From NCBI RefSeq assembly GCF_001182785.1, contig NZ_CP012101.1, positions 124,001 through 188,000 on the forward strand: DNA of 64,000 bases, read 5' to 3'. Made by a program: the position numbers and the translations under genes. Position 1 is the stretch's first letter, and the number at the start of each line of letters is the position of its first letter. Positions 44,965-53,413 of the stretch are shown here, piece after piece. Below the pieces are notes generated by a model, which saw only the letters and a list, made by a program, of their open reading frames with translations, ran no database searches and was not told the DNA's origin. Source of the stretch: Bacillus thuringiensis. GTDB taxonomy: Bacteria > Bacillota > Bacilli > Bacillales > Bacillaceae_G.

Positions 44965-45552
44965 CTATTGATTTAGTTGCCGGATCATGCTACGTGTATA
45001 GCCTCCAATTTTCTTTGTCAAACGATCTACTATTCTAATACTTATGGCGGTAAATACTATACCCATAAGCATTACAAAGAGTGACTTGGTAAAAGTATCT
45101 ATCTGTATGAATATAATATTCATTTCTATGTAGTGATACAGTAGTGGTGCTAACAGCAACATAAGTGGCATTACATAAAACATAATTGCACTAATGAGAC
45201 TAAAAATGCCAATCACAAATTTCTGCATTAACCAAAAGACAGCAGACCAAGTGCGACGATCAGTAAGCTCTAATTTTACCTGAGCCCAGTTTGATGTATC
45301 TATTGTTATACTTCTATCATAAGAGTCTGTTGAAATATCTGTATAAATTTTCGTCTGTATGCGCTCGAATTGGATAAAAGGTGTAGTAGTCTGTAGTACG
45401 CGTATAACTAGTGGAATTCCAATTACCGTAAATGAAAGGGTGAAGCTGAATAGCAGAGCTATTAGATAAAAACAAAAATAAAACAATCCTGTAACGAAAG
45501 TTAGCAATAAAAAATAACCATTCTGTATGAATCTTGATTTCATAAAGTTCAT
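44965..45552 (-). CDS. sensor-domain membrane protein
   Basis: 195 residues. Four helices in two pairs (about 12-50 and 105-175) with an extracytoplasmic or interhelical segment containing QVKLELTDRRTWSAVFWLMQ. This matches the putative sensor domain often fused to or encoded beside NarL-type kinases. The start is either ATG 45552 (AGGAG only 2 bases away) or ATG 45543. It is transcribed towards the kinase, 114 bases away, and likely forms its sensory partner. Confidence 0.7.
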   Translation of the reverse strand: MNFMKSRFIQNGYFLLLTFVTGLFYFCFYLIALLFSFTLSFTVIGIPLVIRVLQTTTPFIQFERIQTKIYTDISTDSYDRSITIDTSNWAQVKLELTDRRTWSAVFWLMQKFVIGIFSLISAIMFYVMPLMLLLAPLLYHYIEMNIIFIQIDTFTKSLFVMLMGIVFTAISIRIVDRLTKKIGGYTRSMIRQLNQ

Positions 45553-45615
45553 CGCTCCTATCTATGTAATAACCGAATCATACTGCTTTTTTTGTCATTC
45601 TCACTAGTGTAAAAG

Positions 45616-45627
45616 TGTCATATGACA
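45616..45627. promoter_or_regulatory. TGTCATATGACA palindrome, candidate regulator site
   Basis: Perfect 12-bp palindrome about 64 bases upstream of the sensor gene. TGTCATA recurs at 47187 between the esterase and protease genes, and TATGACA at 48349. Confidence 0.45.
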
Positions 45628-45698
45628 GTTCTAAATGTTGTTAAAAAGGGGAAAGTAACCTACTTCTGGTTAAAAAAGATGCTTATATTAATCTCCAT

Positions 45699-45739
45699 AA
45701 AACAATCCCATTCTTGTAAATGTAAGAAGGGATTGTTTT
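45699..45739. terminator. terminator of esterase-like gene
   Basis: AAAACAATCCC-TTCTT pairs with AAGAAGGGATTGTTTT across a short loop; the stop is at 45746. Confidence 0.8.
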
Positions 45740-45745
45740 GTACTT

Positions 45746-47071
45746 TTATTTAATATGAGATGGACTTGTTTTTCGAATATGAAAAATAATATCAAATTGC
45801 TCAAGCAATGACTTATCAAAGTATGCCGATTCGTTCGGTAAGAGTCGTGCCCCTATACTTAGTAATGGTCTTTTTGCTTTCACCCATTTCTCTGCCGGTC
45901 CTTTAAGGTGACGGTTATCCAATAAAAACATGTTATATGGTACTTTTCCGAAGGTATAATTGAAACTATTTACATCTTGTGGAATCGGATCCGTTATAAT
46001 CTTATCTCCGGTGTCGTTGTATAAGGTAAAATTCCCCTCCGTAGTTGTACTGCCAATTGTGACATAATTATTGTCTAAACGTTCCTTCAAAAATTGCCCC
46101 GCAACATAAGGGTATAATTTCTCATCGATAATTCCTTTAGCTATATGAATATTGTGTCCCCATACCATCGTTTTACCACCCAATGTCTCTTGTGCCCACA
46201 TTGCATGATCGGCCAAGTATTGCTCATGTAGCTTTAACACACTTGGATAGTCGTTAGGAATTAGCATTGTAGTATATTTCTCTATTACAATTGCCGTTGC
46301 TTTCGCCCAGATGTACTCGGGTGAAACTAATTCTGTTTTGGCTTGCCCATTTTCATCTTTTAGTAATTTGGCTACTCTCTCAGCGTTTGCTTTGAACTTT
46401 TCCTTTATTTCAGGGGCAAGGTTCATATACTCCTGTATACCTCCATTAAAAGCCGACAATTCTTTATAATTTTCTTCTACTTCTGCCAGCAAATCCGGTC
46501 GATGCAGCCTTACATAATCAATTACTTTATTAAAGCAACCTTGGTCCAATTGCTTTAAGTCGAGCCCAATAAATTGGATCTTTTTTTTATTGGATGGATT
46601 AGCATTATAATCTTTCATCCACTCAATCATGGCTATAATTTCATCAGTAGGATATAACAAGTTTAAAAATTCCCTAGGATTTCCTTTTCCTGTTTGGATA
46701 TATTCATTTAGCTTTAAGCCGTTTCCCCAATCTTCCTCCATTGTGAAATTTGTAAAACCCATCTCAGTAACCAAATATTTTACAATTCGAAACTTCATAG
46801 TGAAAATTTCAGAGCTTCCATGAGTATTCTCTCCTAATCCTATATATTGTGCGCTCCCAATCATTTTCTTAAGTGGTTTTAAATCCTCAAATGATTTTGA
46901 TGGCTCTATCGTTTTTAATGGGTAAGCCTGCGATTGTATGGATTTAACTATATTTTTTTGGATTGATTGACCTGAATTTTCGACTGCTACTGTTTGAGCC
47001 TTCCCTACTTCCACGCATCCTGTGACTAATAAAGCTGTACTAACCATTGCAATTATTCTTTTCTTATTCAT
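45746..47071 (-). CDS. erythromycin esterase family lipoprotein
   Basis: 441 residues from ATG 47071 (GAGGTGG upstream). Lipoprotein signal with lipobox LLVTGC, then an Ere/succinoglycan-type domain: IGLGENTHGSSEIFTMKFRI, NFTMEEDWGNG, FIGLDLKQLD, MVWGHNIHIAKG. The GExxHG and GHNxH motifs hold the catalytic Glu and His of erythromycin esterases. Macrolide hydrolysis is possible but not proven; many homologues have other or unknown substrates. Divergent from the CPBP gene. Confidence 0.82.
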   Translation of the reverse strand: MNKKRIIAMVSTALLVTGCVEVGKAQTVAVENSGQSIQKNIVKSIQSQAYPLKTIEPSKSFEDLKPLKKMIGSAQYIGLGENTHGSSEIFTMKFRIVKYLVTEMGFTNFTMEEDWGNGLKLNEYIQTGKGNPREFLNLLYPTDEIIAMIEWMKDYNANPSNKKKIQFIGLDLKQLDQGCFNKVIDYVRLHRPDLLAEVEENYKELSAFNGGIQEYMNLAPEIKEKFKANAERVAKLLKDENGQAKTELVSPEYIWAKATAIVIEKYTTMLIPNDYPSVLKLHEQYLADHAMWAQETLGGKTMVWGHNIHIAKGIIDEKLYPYVAGQFLKERLDNNYVTIGSTTTEGNFTLYNDTGDKIITDPIPQDVNSFNYTFGKVPYNMFLLDNRHLKGPAEKWVKAKRPLLSIGARLLPNESAYFDKSLLEQFDIIFHIRKTSPSHIK

Positions 47072-47080
47072 TTTTTCCAC

Positions 47081-47430
47081 CTCAATTGAATTATTTGTAA
47101 AAGCAAGATTGATTCATGTACTTGCACGAACCAATTGCCTTAATTCAATTGTTATCTATCCCATATCATATTTTCTAGTTACATATTGTCATAAGGTTAA
47201 ATTGACACAAGTCATAGGTTAATCATTACACTTTTGTACTACCGGCTATGACAACTTATAAATAATAATTACATTGATGAGTCGCAAGTAAGACTCGATT
47301 ATGCGTTTGGGAGGGATTTTAAAGATGGATGATCTGTATGCCAAAATATTTTTATTCTAAGTTGTGTCTGTGGAAATGACAAGAAGTAAATTCGATAAAC
47401 AAGTGAATTATAGGGGAAGGGCGGATTACA
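47081..47430. other. divergent intergenic region
   Basis: No gene of support; a 12-codon ORF near 47324 has a good ribosome site but ends at once. It holds TGTCATA at 47187 and GTCATAGG near 47211, possible sites for the adjacent response regulator. Confidence 0.4.
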
Positions 47431-48315
47431 ATGATATTACACGCAAAATCGTTCCACAATAAAGATAAAATCCAACGTGCTAAAATAGGACTTCAACTCT
47501 TTCTGAGTATCTTAATCATTACTTCTATTATCCTAAATGTAGTAGTAATAATTACGAAAAGTATGCCGCTTATTGTGGTATATATGTTTACCCCAGCATT
47601 ATCTTCTATTTTGACTCGCATAATACTGAAAGAAGGGTTTAAAGATGTATCTTTTAGTCTCGGTAACTTAAAGATATGGAAGGGGATTGGTTTTGCTCTG
47701 CTAATCCCTATGATTATTTGTGGAATTACTTATTCTATCGCCTGGTTGAGCGGAATTGCTGGGTTTCAGTATCCCGAAGTTGGTATGTTTATTTTAGAAC
47801 CGATCTACAATATGCTTGGGCTTCAGTATGTAACGGCACCATTCAGCTTCATTTATCTAGTAGTATTGAGCGGCATTTTCGGAAGTTTGCTTGGCTTAAT
47901 CCCAGCTTTGGGAGAAGAAATGGGCTGGCGAGGTTATATGCTCACAAGGCTAGTCGATGCAGAGTTTTCACGGCCCATCCTTTTTAGTGGATTGATTTGG
48001 GCAACGTGGCATGTTCCAATAGTTATTGCTGGTCTATATGTAGCGGGACCATCTGTCGTTCTTTCAGTACTTGGTATCTATCTTTGTATTGTACCATTCG
48101 GTTATATTATAGCTTATTTACGACTTATTACAGGTAGCATTTGGCCTTCGGTTATCATCCATGCTACTTGGAATGCCATTATTCAAGGACCTTTCACACG
48201 TGCAAGTACAGGGTATCAAACTGAGATTTGGATTGGAGAATCTGGCTTGATAACCGCTATTATCATCTTGATTACTGCAATAATTACGTCTCGAATAGTA
48301 AATTTAACCAAATAG
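47431..48315 (+). CDS. CPBP-family intramembrane metalloprotease
   Basis: 294 residues, ATG at 47431 behind AAGGGCGG. About seven to eight helices. Motifs: LGEEMGWRGYMLTRL (EExxxR), SGLIWATWHVPIVIAG (FxxxH-like), VIIHATWNAII (HxxxN/B). This Abi/CAAX protease-like family processes prenylated or membrane proteins, or gives bacteriocin immunity. Divergent from the esterase-like gene and near the two-component fusion, so it may be a regulon member. Confidence 0.88.
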   Translation: MILHAKSFHNKDKIQRAKIGLQLFLSILIITSIILNVVVIITKSMPLIVVYMFTPALSSILTRIILKEGFKDVSFSLGNLKIWKGIGFALLIPMIICGITYSIAWLSGIAGFQYPEVGMFILEPIYNMLGLQYVTAPFSFIYLVVLSGIFGSLLGLIPALGEEMGWRGYMLTRLVDAEFSRPILFSGLIWATWHVPIVIAGLYVAGPSVVLSVLGIYLCIVPFGYIIAYLRLITGSIWPSVIIHATWNAIIQGPFTRASTGYQTEIWIGESGLITAIIILITAIITSRIVNLTK

Positions 48316-48464
48316 CATACAGATGTGTTTTAATTTCAATTAGTGTAATATGACAAGGCGAAATAAGATGCTTCTAAAAATATTGAAAAAATAAGTTAAA
48401 TAAGAGTAAATACCATAATTAGGAGTGTGTTATATACAAATATAATGGAAGTGGGGTAGTACCG

Positions 48465-48583
48465 CATCGCCATCAAGCTAAGAAAGGTAAATGCCCCCAG
48501 AACGAAATTTTGTGCTAACTTGTAGCAAAATAGCTCATTTTTTCGTTTTGGGGTAATTCTGAATTCTTAAGTTGATGGGCATG
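48465..48583. mobile_element. 119-bp miniature element with IS231-type ends
   Basis: The left end CATCGCCATCAAGCTAAGAA and the right end TTCTTAAGTTGATGGGCATG are 20-bp imperfect inverted repeats of IS231 type. Inside, CCCCAGAACGAAA pairs with TTTCGTTTTGGGG. No coding capacity. It is flanked by GGGGTAGTACCG and GGGTCCTGACGG, both Tn3-type outer-end sequence. It resembles MIC231/MITE elements mobilised in trans by IS231. Confidence 0.65.
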
Positions 48584-48620
48584 GGGTCCTGACGGCAAAA
48601 CGCGGATTTTATACGCTAAG
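48583..48620 (+). repeat. 38-bp Tn3-family inverted repeat (second type)
   Basis: GGGGTCCTGACGGCAAAA ... ATACGCTAAG, distinct from the Tn4430-like type and closer to Tn1546-like ends. No transposase follows; 48621-48819 holds only a weak hairpin near 48646-48676. Confidence 0.65.
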
Positions 48621-48819
48621 AAAAATTCTATAAAAAAAGCCGATCTCCTCGTATATTAAGGAATCAACTTTTTAGAAAATATTTATTTGATACATATTCT
48701 TTGTGATTAGCTTTAAAAAGCTAATCTATAATTTTTAAAAATGAGGGGATATATAAGAGTTGTCGAAACAGCTCTTAAGGTTAATAAATTATAGTTTTTT
48801 AATTATTTGATGAGGCTAT

Positions 48820-49017
48820 TTAATTATCTTTATCCTCTACTTTATATAATTGATCAGCTCTATATACACTAAAAGATGAGATTATTACAGATAAAATAAC
48901 TATAACTACCCAGTAACCGATATTATATACTGCAAGTGCTACTGCTATAATGCCCAACACTATAGCTGAGATAAAACCCCATTTTACTTTTACATCTTTC
49001 AAAATTTTAGAATTCAT
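48820..49017 (-). CDS. two-helix small membrane protein (paralogue of 3249-3437)
   Basis: 65 residues from ATG 49017 with GGGGGAGGGGG directly upstream. Two hydrophobic helices (about residues 13-32 and 37-53) and a charged tail RADQLYKVEDKDN. Similar in length, topology and tail to the protein at 3249. It lies 37 bases after the PadR-operon gene on the same strand, so it could be its third member. Function unknown. Confidence 0.6.
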   Translation of the reverse strand: MNSKILKDVKVKWGFISAIVLGIIAVALAVYNIGYWVVIVILSVIISSFSVYRADQLYKVEDKDN

Positions 49018-49053
49018 GATTCCCCCTCCCCCTTCATACAAAATTAGTAAAGT

Positions 49054-49509
49054 TTAACTTTCTAATTTATCGAACTTTAATTTCCCTGTAGGTAAAAATA
49101 CATCTTCTTTTTGAGTTACCTTTATTACTCTCATAATTCCTCTTACCAAACCAATTACATAGCCAACAAATATTCCCAAACCAACGCCAATCAATAATAA
49201 GGATTTAGATGATAATTCTGAAATTGAAGGGGTGTAATTAGCAATAAAATATCCACCTAATAATCCTAAAAGAATTATTGAACCAACGATTAAGAAACGA
49301 TTAAAAACAGAATGAAGCATAATATCACGAATTTTTTTATCCATATTAATAATCTCCTCCACTAAATTTAATAATCTTGCATCCATAGCATTAATAAATA
49401 CATCAATTATTTCTTTCAAAGAGAGTTCCCTTTTCCCTAAAATATATAAAAACTCATCTCCATAGCGTTTTCTCCATTTTTTAGGATACAAATTAATGAG
49501 CCATTTCAT
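49054..49509 (-). CDS. membrane protein partner of PadR regulator
   Basis: 151 residues, ATG at 49509 overlapping the PadR stop by 4 bases. The N-terminus MKWLINLYPKKWRKRYGDEF is typical of proteins that follow PadR-type genes in Bacillus. Two helices at about 71-90 and 102-122 follow. Members are thought to bind or sense membrane stress with the regulator; that role is inferred. Confidence 0.7.
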   Translation of the reverse strand: MKWLINLYPKKWRKRYGDEFLYILGKRELSLKEIIDVFINAMDARLLNLVEEIINMDKKIRDIMLHSVFNRFLIVGSIILLGLLGGYFIANYTPSISELSSKSLLLIGVGLGIFVGYVIGLVRGIMRVIKVTQKEDVFLPTGKLKFDKLES

Positions 49510-49811
49510 ATCAGACCCAACCTCTGAAAACCTAACTTGGTGACATGCTCAATTTCCTTTAATTTTTCTTGTAAGTATTCTCTGCCTTCAGTTGTTATTT
49601 GATAAGGTTTTTTCCTATCTTTTGAGGAAATTGCTTCAATAAGTTTGTGCTTTTCCATACGACTAATTGCACCATATAAAGTACCAGGACCAATTTTAAT
49701 ATCATATGATTTTTCAATATCTTCCATAATCGCATACCCGTGTTTGTTACCCTCAGCTAAACTGATCAAAATAAATAATGTAGGTTCTGAAAACCTTTCA
49801 ATTGAACTCAT
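49506..49811 (-). CDS. PadR-family transcriptional regulator
   Basis: 101 residues, ATG at 49811. Winged helix of PadR type: PTLFILISLAEGNKHGYAIM, IGPGTLYGAISRMEKHKLIE, PYQITTEGREYLQEK. A 38-bp perfect palindrome lies 25 bases upstream and is the likely operator. PadR proteins often repress their own operon and respond to ligands or envelope stress. Confidence 0.9.
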   Translation of the reverse strand: MSSIERFSEPTLFILISLAEGNKHGYAIMEDIEKSYDIKIGPGTLYGAISRMEKHKLIEAISSKDRKKPYQITTEGREYLQEKLKEIEHVTKLGFQRLGLI

Positions 49812-49835
49812 GATTCTTGTATTCAGCTCCTTTCA

Positions 49836-49873
49836 ATTATTACGTTATACGATATATCGTATAACGTAATAAT
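49836..49873. promoter_or_regulatory. 38-bp perfect palindrome, PadR operator candidate
   Basis: ATTATTACGTTATACGATA and its exact complement. It overlaps the expected promoter of the PadR operon. Confidence 0.75.
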
Positions 49874-50137
49874 ACTTATGAATAAAATATTAGTCAACTT
49901 TTTTTCATAAATATCAAAACGCTTAATTTAAACTATTTTGATATTTCATGTTTTTAGGCCCTTTTATGACTAGTTTTGAATTTTATTCAACAACTCCCAT
50001 AAACGACCGTTTATGGTATTTTACTTATTTCTATCCAGATTGAGAAAAATACTATTCAAATTTAGTTTCAAAACTCATACCCAAAATAAATGATCCTAAC
50101 ATATTAGTCATATACAATATGTTAGGATCGTGATATT

Positions 50138-50278
50138 TTAAGTATTTTTTGGATTTAGGTCTTGATAAACACTCATTTCATCTTTTAGTGAGCGCCAAGA
50201 TTCAATTTTAATAGATTTAGTGGTACCATCTCGTAAAGTGTATTGATGGATATAATACGATTCCTCATTTTTTTTCAT
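50138..50278 (-). CDS. 46-residue protein
   Basis: ATG at 50278 with GAGGTTT upstream; frame MKKNEESYYIHQYTLRDGTT, SIKIESWRSLKDEMSVYQDL. Hydrophilic, no signal. Codon pattern and ribosome site make it credible. No family recognised. Confidence 0.45.
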   Translation of the reverse strand: MKKNEESYYIHQYTLRDGTTKSIKIESWRSLKDEMSVYQDLNPKNT

Positions 50279-50331
50279 TATTAAACCTCGATATTCATTT
50301 AATTCATTATTTTTCTATAGGTGTGTAAAAA

Positions 50332-50811
50332 TTATATATTAAGTGAAGGGTGTGAATCTGTATTTTCTATCGTTCGTTTATGGTAATCATAATATCTTTT
50401 TAAGGATAAATCAGATTTAAATCCTATTTGCTGCATGACTTGATCAGGCGGAGTATTCCCTTGAATATTCCTTAAAATAAAGGTATTCCGAAAATATTGA
50501 GCAGAAATTCCCTTTCGGAGATTAGCACGTTTCACTTCTAAACGAATCATTTTTTGTATTGAGATTGCGGTTAAAAATTTTGGTGCATCCTCCTCATAGC
50601 TCCAGTGGTATGTCCCCCGGGTAAAATCAAAAGCAACAAATAACGGATCATTGCTGTGATATTTAGGACGTACAGGTTCAGGTATAGTTTTATAGTAATT
50701 ATATAGGTATAATTTATCTTTTTCCTTCAAATCAATGATTCTATCTACTTTTGCGTCTTCAGGAATGGATAAATTATTATTTTCGAAATGAACGTGTACC
50801 TTTTTAAACGG
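50332..50811 (-). pseudogene. C-terminal half of a tyrosine recombinase
   Basis: Open frame to 50811 without a proper start (in-frame stop at 50814). It encodes VHVHFENNNLSIPEDAKV, ISAQYFRNTFILRNIQGNTP (H-x-x-R box with Gln for His) and QIGFKSDLSLKRYYDYH with the Tyr. The first catalytic Arg and the N-terminal domain are absent. Confidence 0.6.
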
Positions 50812-50969
50812 TTAAAAAAACTCAACCTAATAAAGTAATTTTTTTAGACTATCTTTATGTTTTCGCATTCACCAATAAAAAGTATTCTGTAGATTTTATC
50901 AATACCTAAATACCTCTAAAAAATATATATTTTAGTAAATGATGCTTATTGGAAAAGGGGCTAATGAAC

Positions 50970-51269
50970 ATGAAGATAAAAAAGAGGCAATTGGTAGCAA
51001 CTATATATCCAGGTCAGTTATTTAGCACTGCTACTTTACCCGAAGGCACGAGTTTTTTGAAATGGGAATTAGCAGGCAGTGGTGATGTAGATGATATTCT
51101 TTTTGACGTAATGGAAGATAAATTCTGGGACATAGATGACCTTATATTTAGTGATGTTTTACACGAAAATCGAACTGAAGTGATACAAAATAAAGCAATG
51201 TATATTGATAATGTTCGGAATGCTACATCATTAGTTGGCATAAACATATATGCTTTAATTTATGAATAA
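50970..51269 (+). CDS. unknown protein, paralogue A beside camelysin
   Basis: 99 residues from ATG 50970 (AAAGGGG 9 bases upstream; ATG 50964 is closer to it). Beta-rich: LPEGTSFLKWELAGSGDVDD, ILFDVMEDKFWDIDD, ENRTEVIQNKAMYIDNVRNA. It aligns with 51381-51713 over the pattern LPxGTxxLKWExxGxGDxD, VMEDK, NRTxVI, YIxN, NATS. No signal peptide or helix. Family not recognised. Confidence 0.6.
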   Translation: MKIKKRQLVATIYPGQLFSTATLPEGTSFLKWELAGSGDVDDILFDVMEDKFWDIDDLIFSDVLHENRTEVIQNKAMYIDNVRNATSLVGINIYALIYE

Positions 51270-51380
51270 CGACACCGTAATATTTCTCAATACCCATTTT
51301 TTTCTACAAATTGTATATTTTAGTTAGGTTGCTGTAGTAACCTGATTAAAAATATCTTTTTTATGAAATGGGGAATGGAT

Positions 51381-51713
51381 ATGGAAACAAAAGCGACAGT
51401 AGAGATTGCAAGAGTAAGATCAGGTAAAGAGCCACAACCAGGACAGAAAAATCGTTCAAGTGGCAACTTTAGTACTGAGAATCTTCCTGTAGGAACAAAA
51501 TATTTGAAATGGGAGGTTATAGGAGGCGGAGATCCGGACTTTATTAGCTTTAATGTAATGGAAGATAAGTCCGCTGCAACGGACCCTACTCATTTCCCTG
51601 GTGTATTAAGTGGCAATCGGACAAGTGTTATATCAAAAAGATCTCTTTATATTGCTAACCCTAATAATGCTACCTCTGAATTTACTGTAATCGTATCTGC
51701 TATGGTTCAATAA
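51381..51713 (+). CDS. unknown protein, paralogue B beside camelysin
   Basis: 110 residues from ATG 51381, chosen because GGGGA lies 7 bases upstream; ATG 51363 is less favoured. Motifs LPVGTKYLKWEVIGGGDPDF, ISFNVMEDKS, GNRTSVISKRSLYIANPNNA. It is followed by its own terminator and then by camelysin. The tandem duplicate, with clear conservation of the core, suggests selected function; a small beta-sandwich is a reasonable guess. Confidence 0.6.
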   Translation: METKATVEIARVRSGKEPQPGQKNRSSGNFSTENLPVGTKYLKWEVIGGGDPDFISFNVMEDKSAATDPTHFPGVLSGNRTSVISKRSLYIANPNNATSEFTVIVSAMVQ

Positions 51714-51726
51714 GTAAAATCAAAAA

Positions 51727-51771
51727 GGAGACTACGAAATATTTTTTTAGTCTTTTTTTAGTCTCTTTTTT
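51727..51771 (+). terminator. terminator after paralogue B
   Basis: GGAGACTA ... TAGTCTC followed by TTTTTTA. The remaining 51772-52013 contains no gene; it is the camelysin leader. Confidence 0.65.
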
Positions 51772-52013
51772 ATCGGTTACTTCTTCGCTCTTTCTATTTA
51801 ACTTATTTAGAAAGAATATGATTTTTTGATAATTGGGGAAATAAAGTTTCTTATGTCGACGGACACGCGATCCTAATACATAAAGAATATTCCTGTGATT
51901 TTTTCAATATAGGTGTATCTTATAATCAATAAAAAAATTCAAATTTATGTTACACCTGTATGAGGAAAGGTTTTTGATTTAATAGGGAAAAATACTATAG
52001 GGAGGAATAAAAC

Positions 52014-52607
52014 ATGTCTTTGAAAAAGAAATTAGGTATGGGAGTCGTTTCAGCCGCTCTTGGTTTATCTTTAATTGGTGGGGGGACATATGCGTATTTT
52101 AGTGATCAAGTTGTGACGAATAACACATTAGCCGCGGGGACATTAGATCTTGCTATGCAGCCTACCACTTCTCTCAATTTAGATAATTTAAAACCTGGGG
52201 ATAAAATTTTAAAGAAATTCAATTTAAAAAATAGTGGTACATTAGATATTAAAGATGTTTTAATGAAAGTGGATTATACCGTAAACGATTTAAAACGAGA
52301 TAATCAGGAAGACGATTTCGGTAAACATATTAAAGTACAATTTCTTTGGGATTGGGATCCAGCTAAAAGTCCTGTATACGAAACAACTCTTGCAGAATTA
52401 AAATCACAAAATCCGGAAGTCACGTCTCATAAAGTATTCCTTGCAAAATGGGCAGAGACGGGTGGATTAAAGGCGGGTAAGATGGATTGGTTCTGGATAA
52501 AATTTATCTTCGAAGATAATAATATGGATCAGAATATGTTCCAGGGAGATAGTATTACGATGAAAATGGAATTCCAAGCGAATCAAACAGAAGGACAAGA
52601 AAGATAA
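52014..52607 (+). CDS. calY: camelysin / CalY-type surface protein
   Basis: 197 residues, ATG at 52014 behind GGGAGGA. Signal peptide LGMGVVSAALGLSLIGGGTY then AYFSDQVVTNNTLAAGTLDL, the hallmark of the M73 camelysin/TasA family, with SLNLDNLKPGDKILKKFNLK, and a C-terminal FQGDSITMKMEFQANQ. Camelysin/CalY are cell-surface or biofilm fibre proteins of the B. cereus group; proteolytic activity has been reported for the family. Full length. Confidence 0.88.
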   Translation: MSLKKKLGMGVVSAALGLSLIGGGTYAYFSDQVVTNNTLAAGTLDLAMQPTTSLNLDNLKPGDKILKKFNLKNSGTLDIKDVLMKVDYTVNDLKRDNQEDDFGKHIKVQFLWDWDPAKSPVYETTLAELKSQNPEVTSHKVFLAKWAETGGLKAGKMDWFWIKFIFEDNNMDQNMFQGDSITMKMEFQANQTEGQER

Positions 52608-52634
52608 TATTGCAAGACCCCTATATGGAAAATC

Positions 52635-52669
52635 TAAGACTTCTAAGACCTAACATTTTAGAAGTCTTA
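52635..52669 (+). terminator. terminator of calY
   Basis: TAAGACTTCTAA / TTAGAAGTCTTA with CTTTCATATTT downstream. Confidence 0.8.
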
Positions 52670-52741
52670 CTTTCATATTTCAAATCGGAGTAATATTTAT
52701 GAAAAAAGAGTAAACTGTAATCATACCAGGTTTTTTATTTG

Positions 52742-52933
52742 TTAAAAAAACTTTGCAGCAGAACCCAGCACTTTATCTGGGTTCTTATTTTCATTTACCT
52801 TAGGCTTTGTCTCATATAGATTGTTTAATACACGATTATACTCATTTCTTGTAATTTCTTTATTATACAACTGAATTAATAAATCTTTATGCTCTTTTGA
52901 AAAGGCCATTTTATCAAAAAACTTAGGATACAT
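52742..52933 (-). pseudogene. gene start truncated by an IS240 end
   Basis: ATG 52933 with a GCGGAGAG-type ribosome site opens MYPKFFDKMAFSKEHKDLLI, IQLYNKEITRNEYNRVLNNL. The last seven residues (GSAAKFF) come from the IS240-type end. Family not recognised. Confidence 0.55.
52748..52765. repeat. solo IS240-type inverted repeat
   Basis: AAACTTTGCAGCAGAACC, identical to the right end of the complete copy (11489-11506). No transposase adjoins. Confidence 0.75.
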
Positions 52934-53158
52934 AGTGCCATTCTCTCCGCTTCATGTTGGGTTTTATATGATAAACTAGAAGTATAAAAACCCATATCTA
53001 TATAGAATAGGGTTGGGTTTTTCAGTTACTATTTTAGACGTCGTTGTATAGTATAAATATTGGCTGAGTATTAAATTATAACATAAAAGTTATACCCTTA
53101 GTTATTTTTCTAAGGGGGTCAGGTACCGGAAAATGTGTGAACATCCTGTCCGTGGGCT

Positions 53159-53392
53159 TTAGAATCGAATCGTGGAGATTGCATGTTTATATACAAGCTG
53201 TTGTTTCCCCTCATATTCTATTAAAATAGAAAAAGTATCATATCCTCTTATTATTCCTTTTATATGTAGTCCTTTTAACAGGATTAACGTGATATCCTTC
53301 TTCTTTTGAAACGCTTCTTGTAATAAGTCTTCCTGTGAAAATAGTATGTTCTTACCTCTATCCTTTTGAAATAATTGTAATTTCGTTTCCAA
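53159..53392 (-). CDS. hfq: Hfq-family RNA chaperone, long N-terminus
   Basis: 77 residues, ATG at 53392 behind GGGGGAGAATT. The first 30 residues are extended (FQKDRGKNILFSQEDLLQEA); Sm1 is KDITLILLKGLHIKGIIRGY, DTFSILIEYEG, and Sm2 KQQLVYKHAISTI with the standard YKHA. It lies directly after an AbrB-type gene on the same strand (21-base gap), so likely co-transcribed. pXO1 of B. anthracis also carries an hfq. Own target RNAs unknown. Confidence 0.85.
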   Translation of the reverse strand: METKLQLFQKDRGKNILFSQEDLLQEAFQKKKDITLILLKGLHIKGIIRGYDTFSILIEYEGKQQLVYKHAISTIRF

Positions 53393-53413
53393 TGAATTCT
53401 CCCCCTATTCTTC

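Noticed and set aside
47324..47359. 12-codon ORF with strong ribosome site upstream of the CPBP gene
   Set aside because: Too short to support; could be an attenuator leader peptide, but no alternative hairpins were found.
53117..53150. GGGGGTCAGGTACCGG as left end of the Tn3-family element
   Set aside because: Only the first six bases fit the right end at 58268-58305; the remainder does not match and the inner TAAG/TTAG end is missing.
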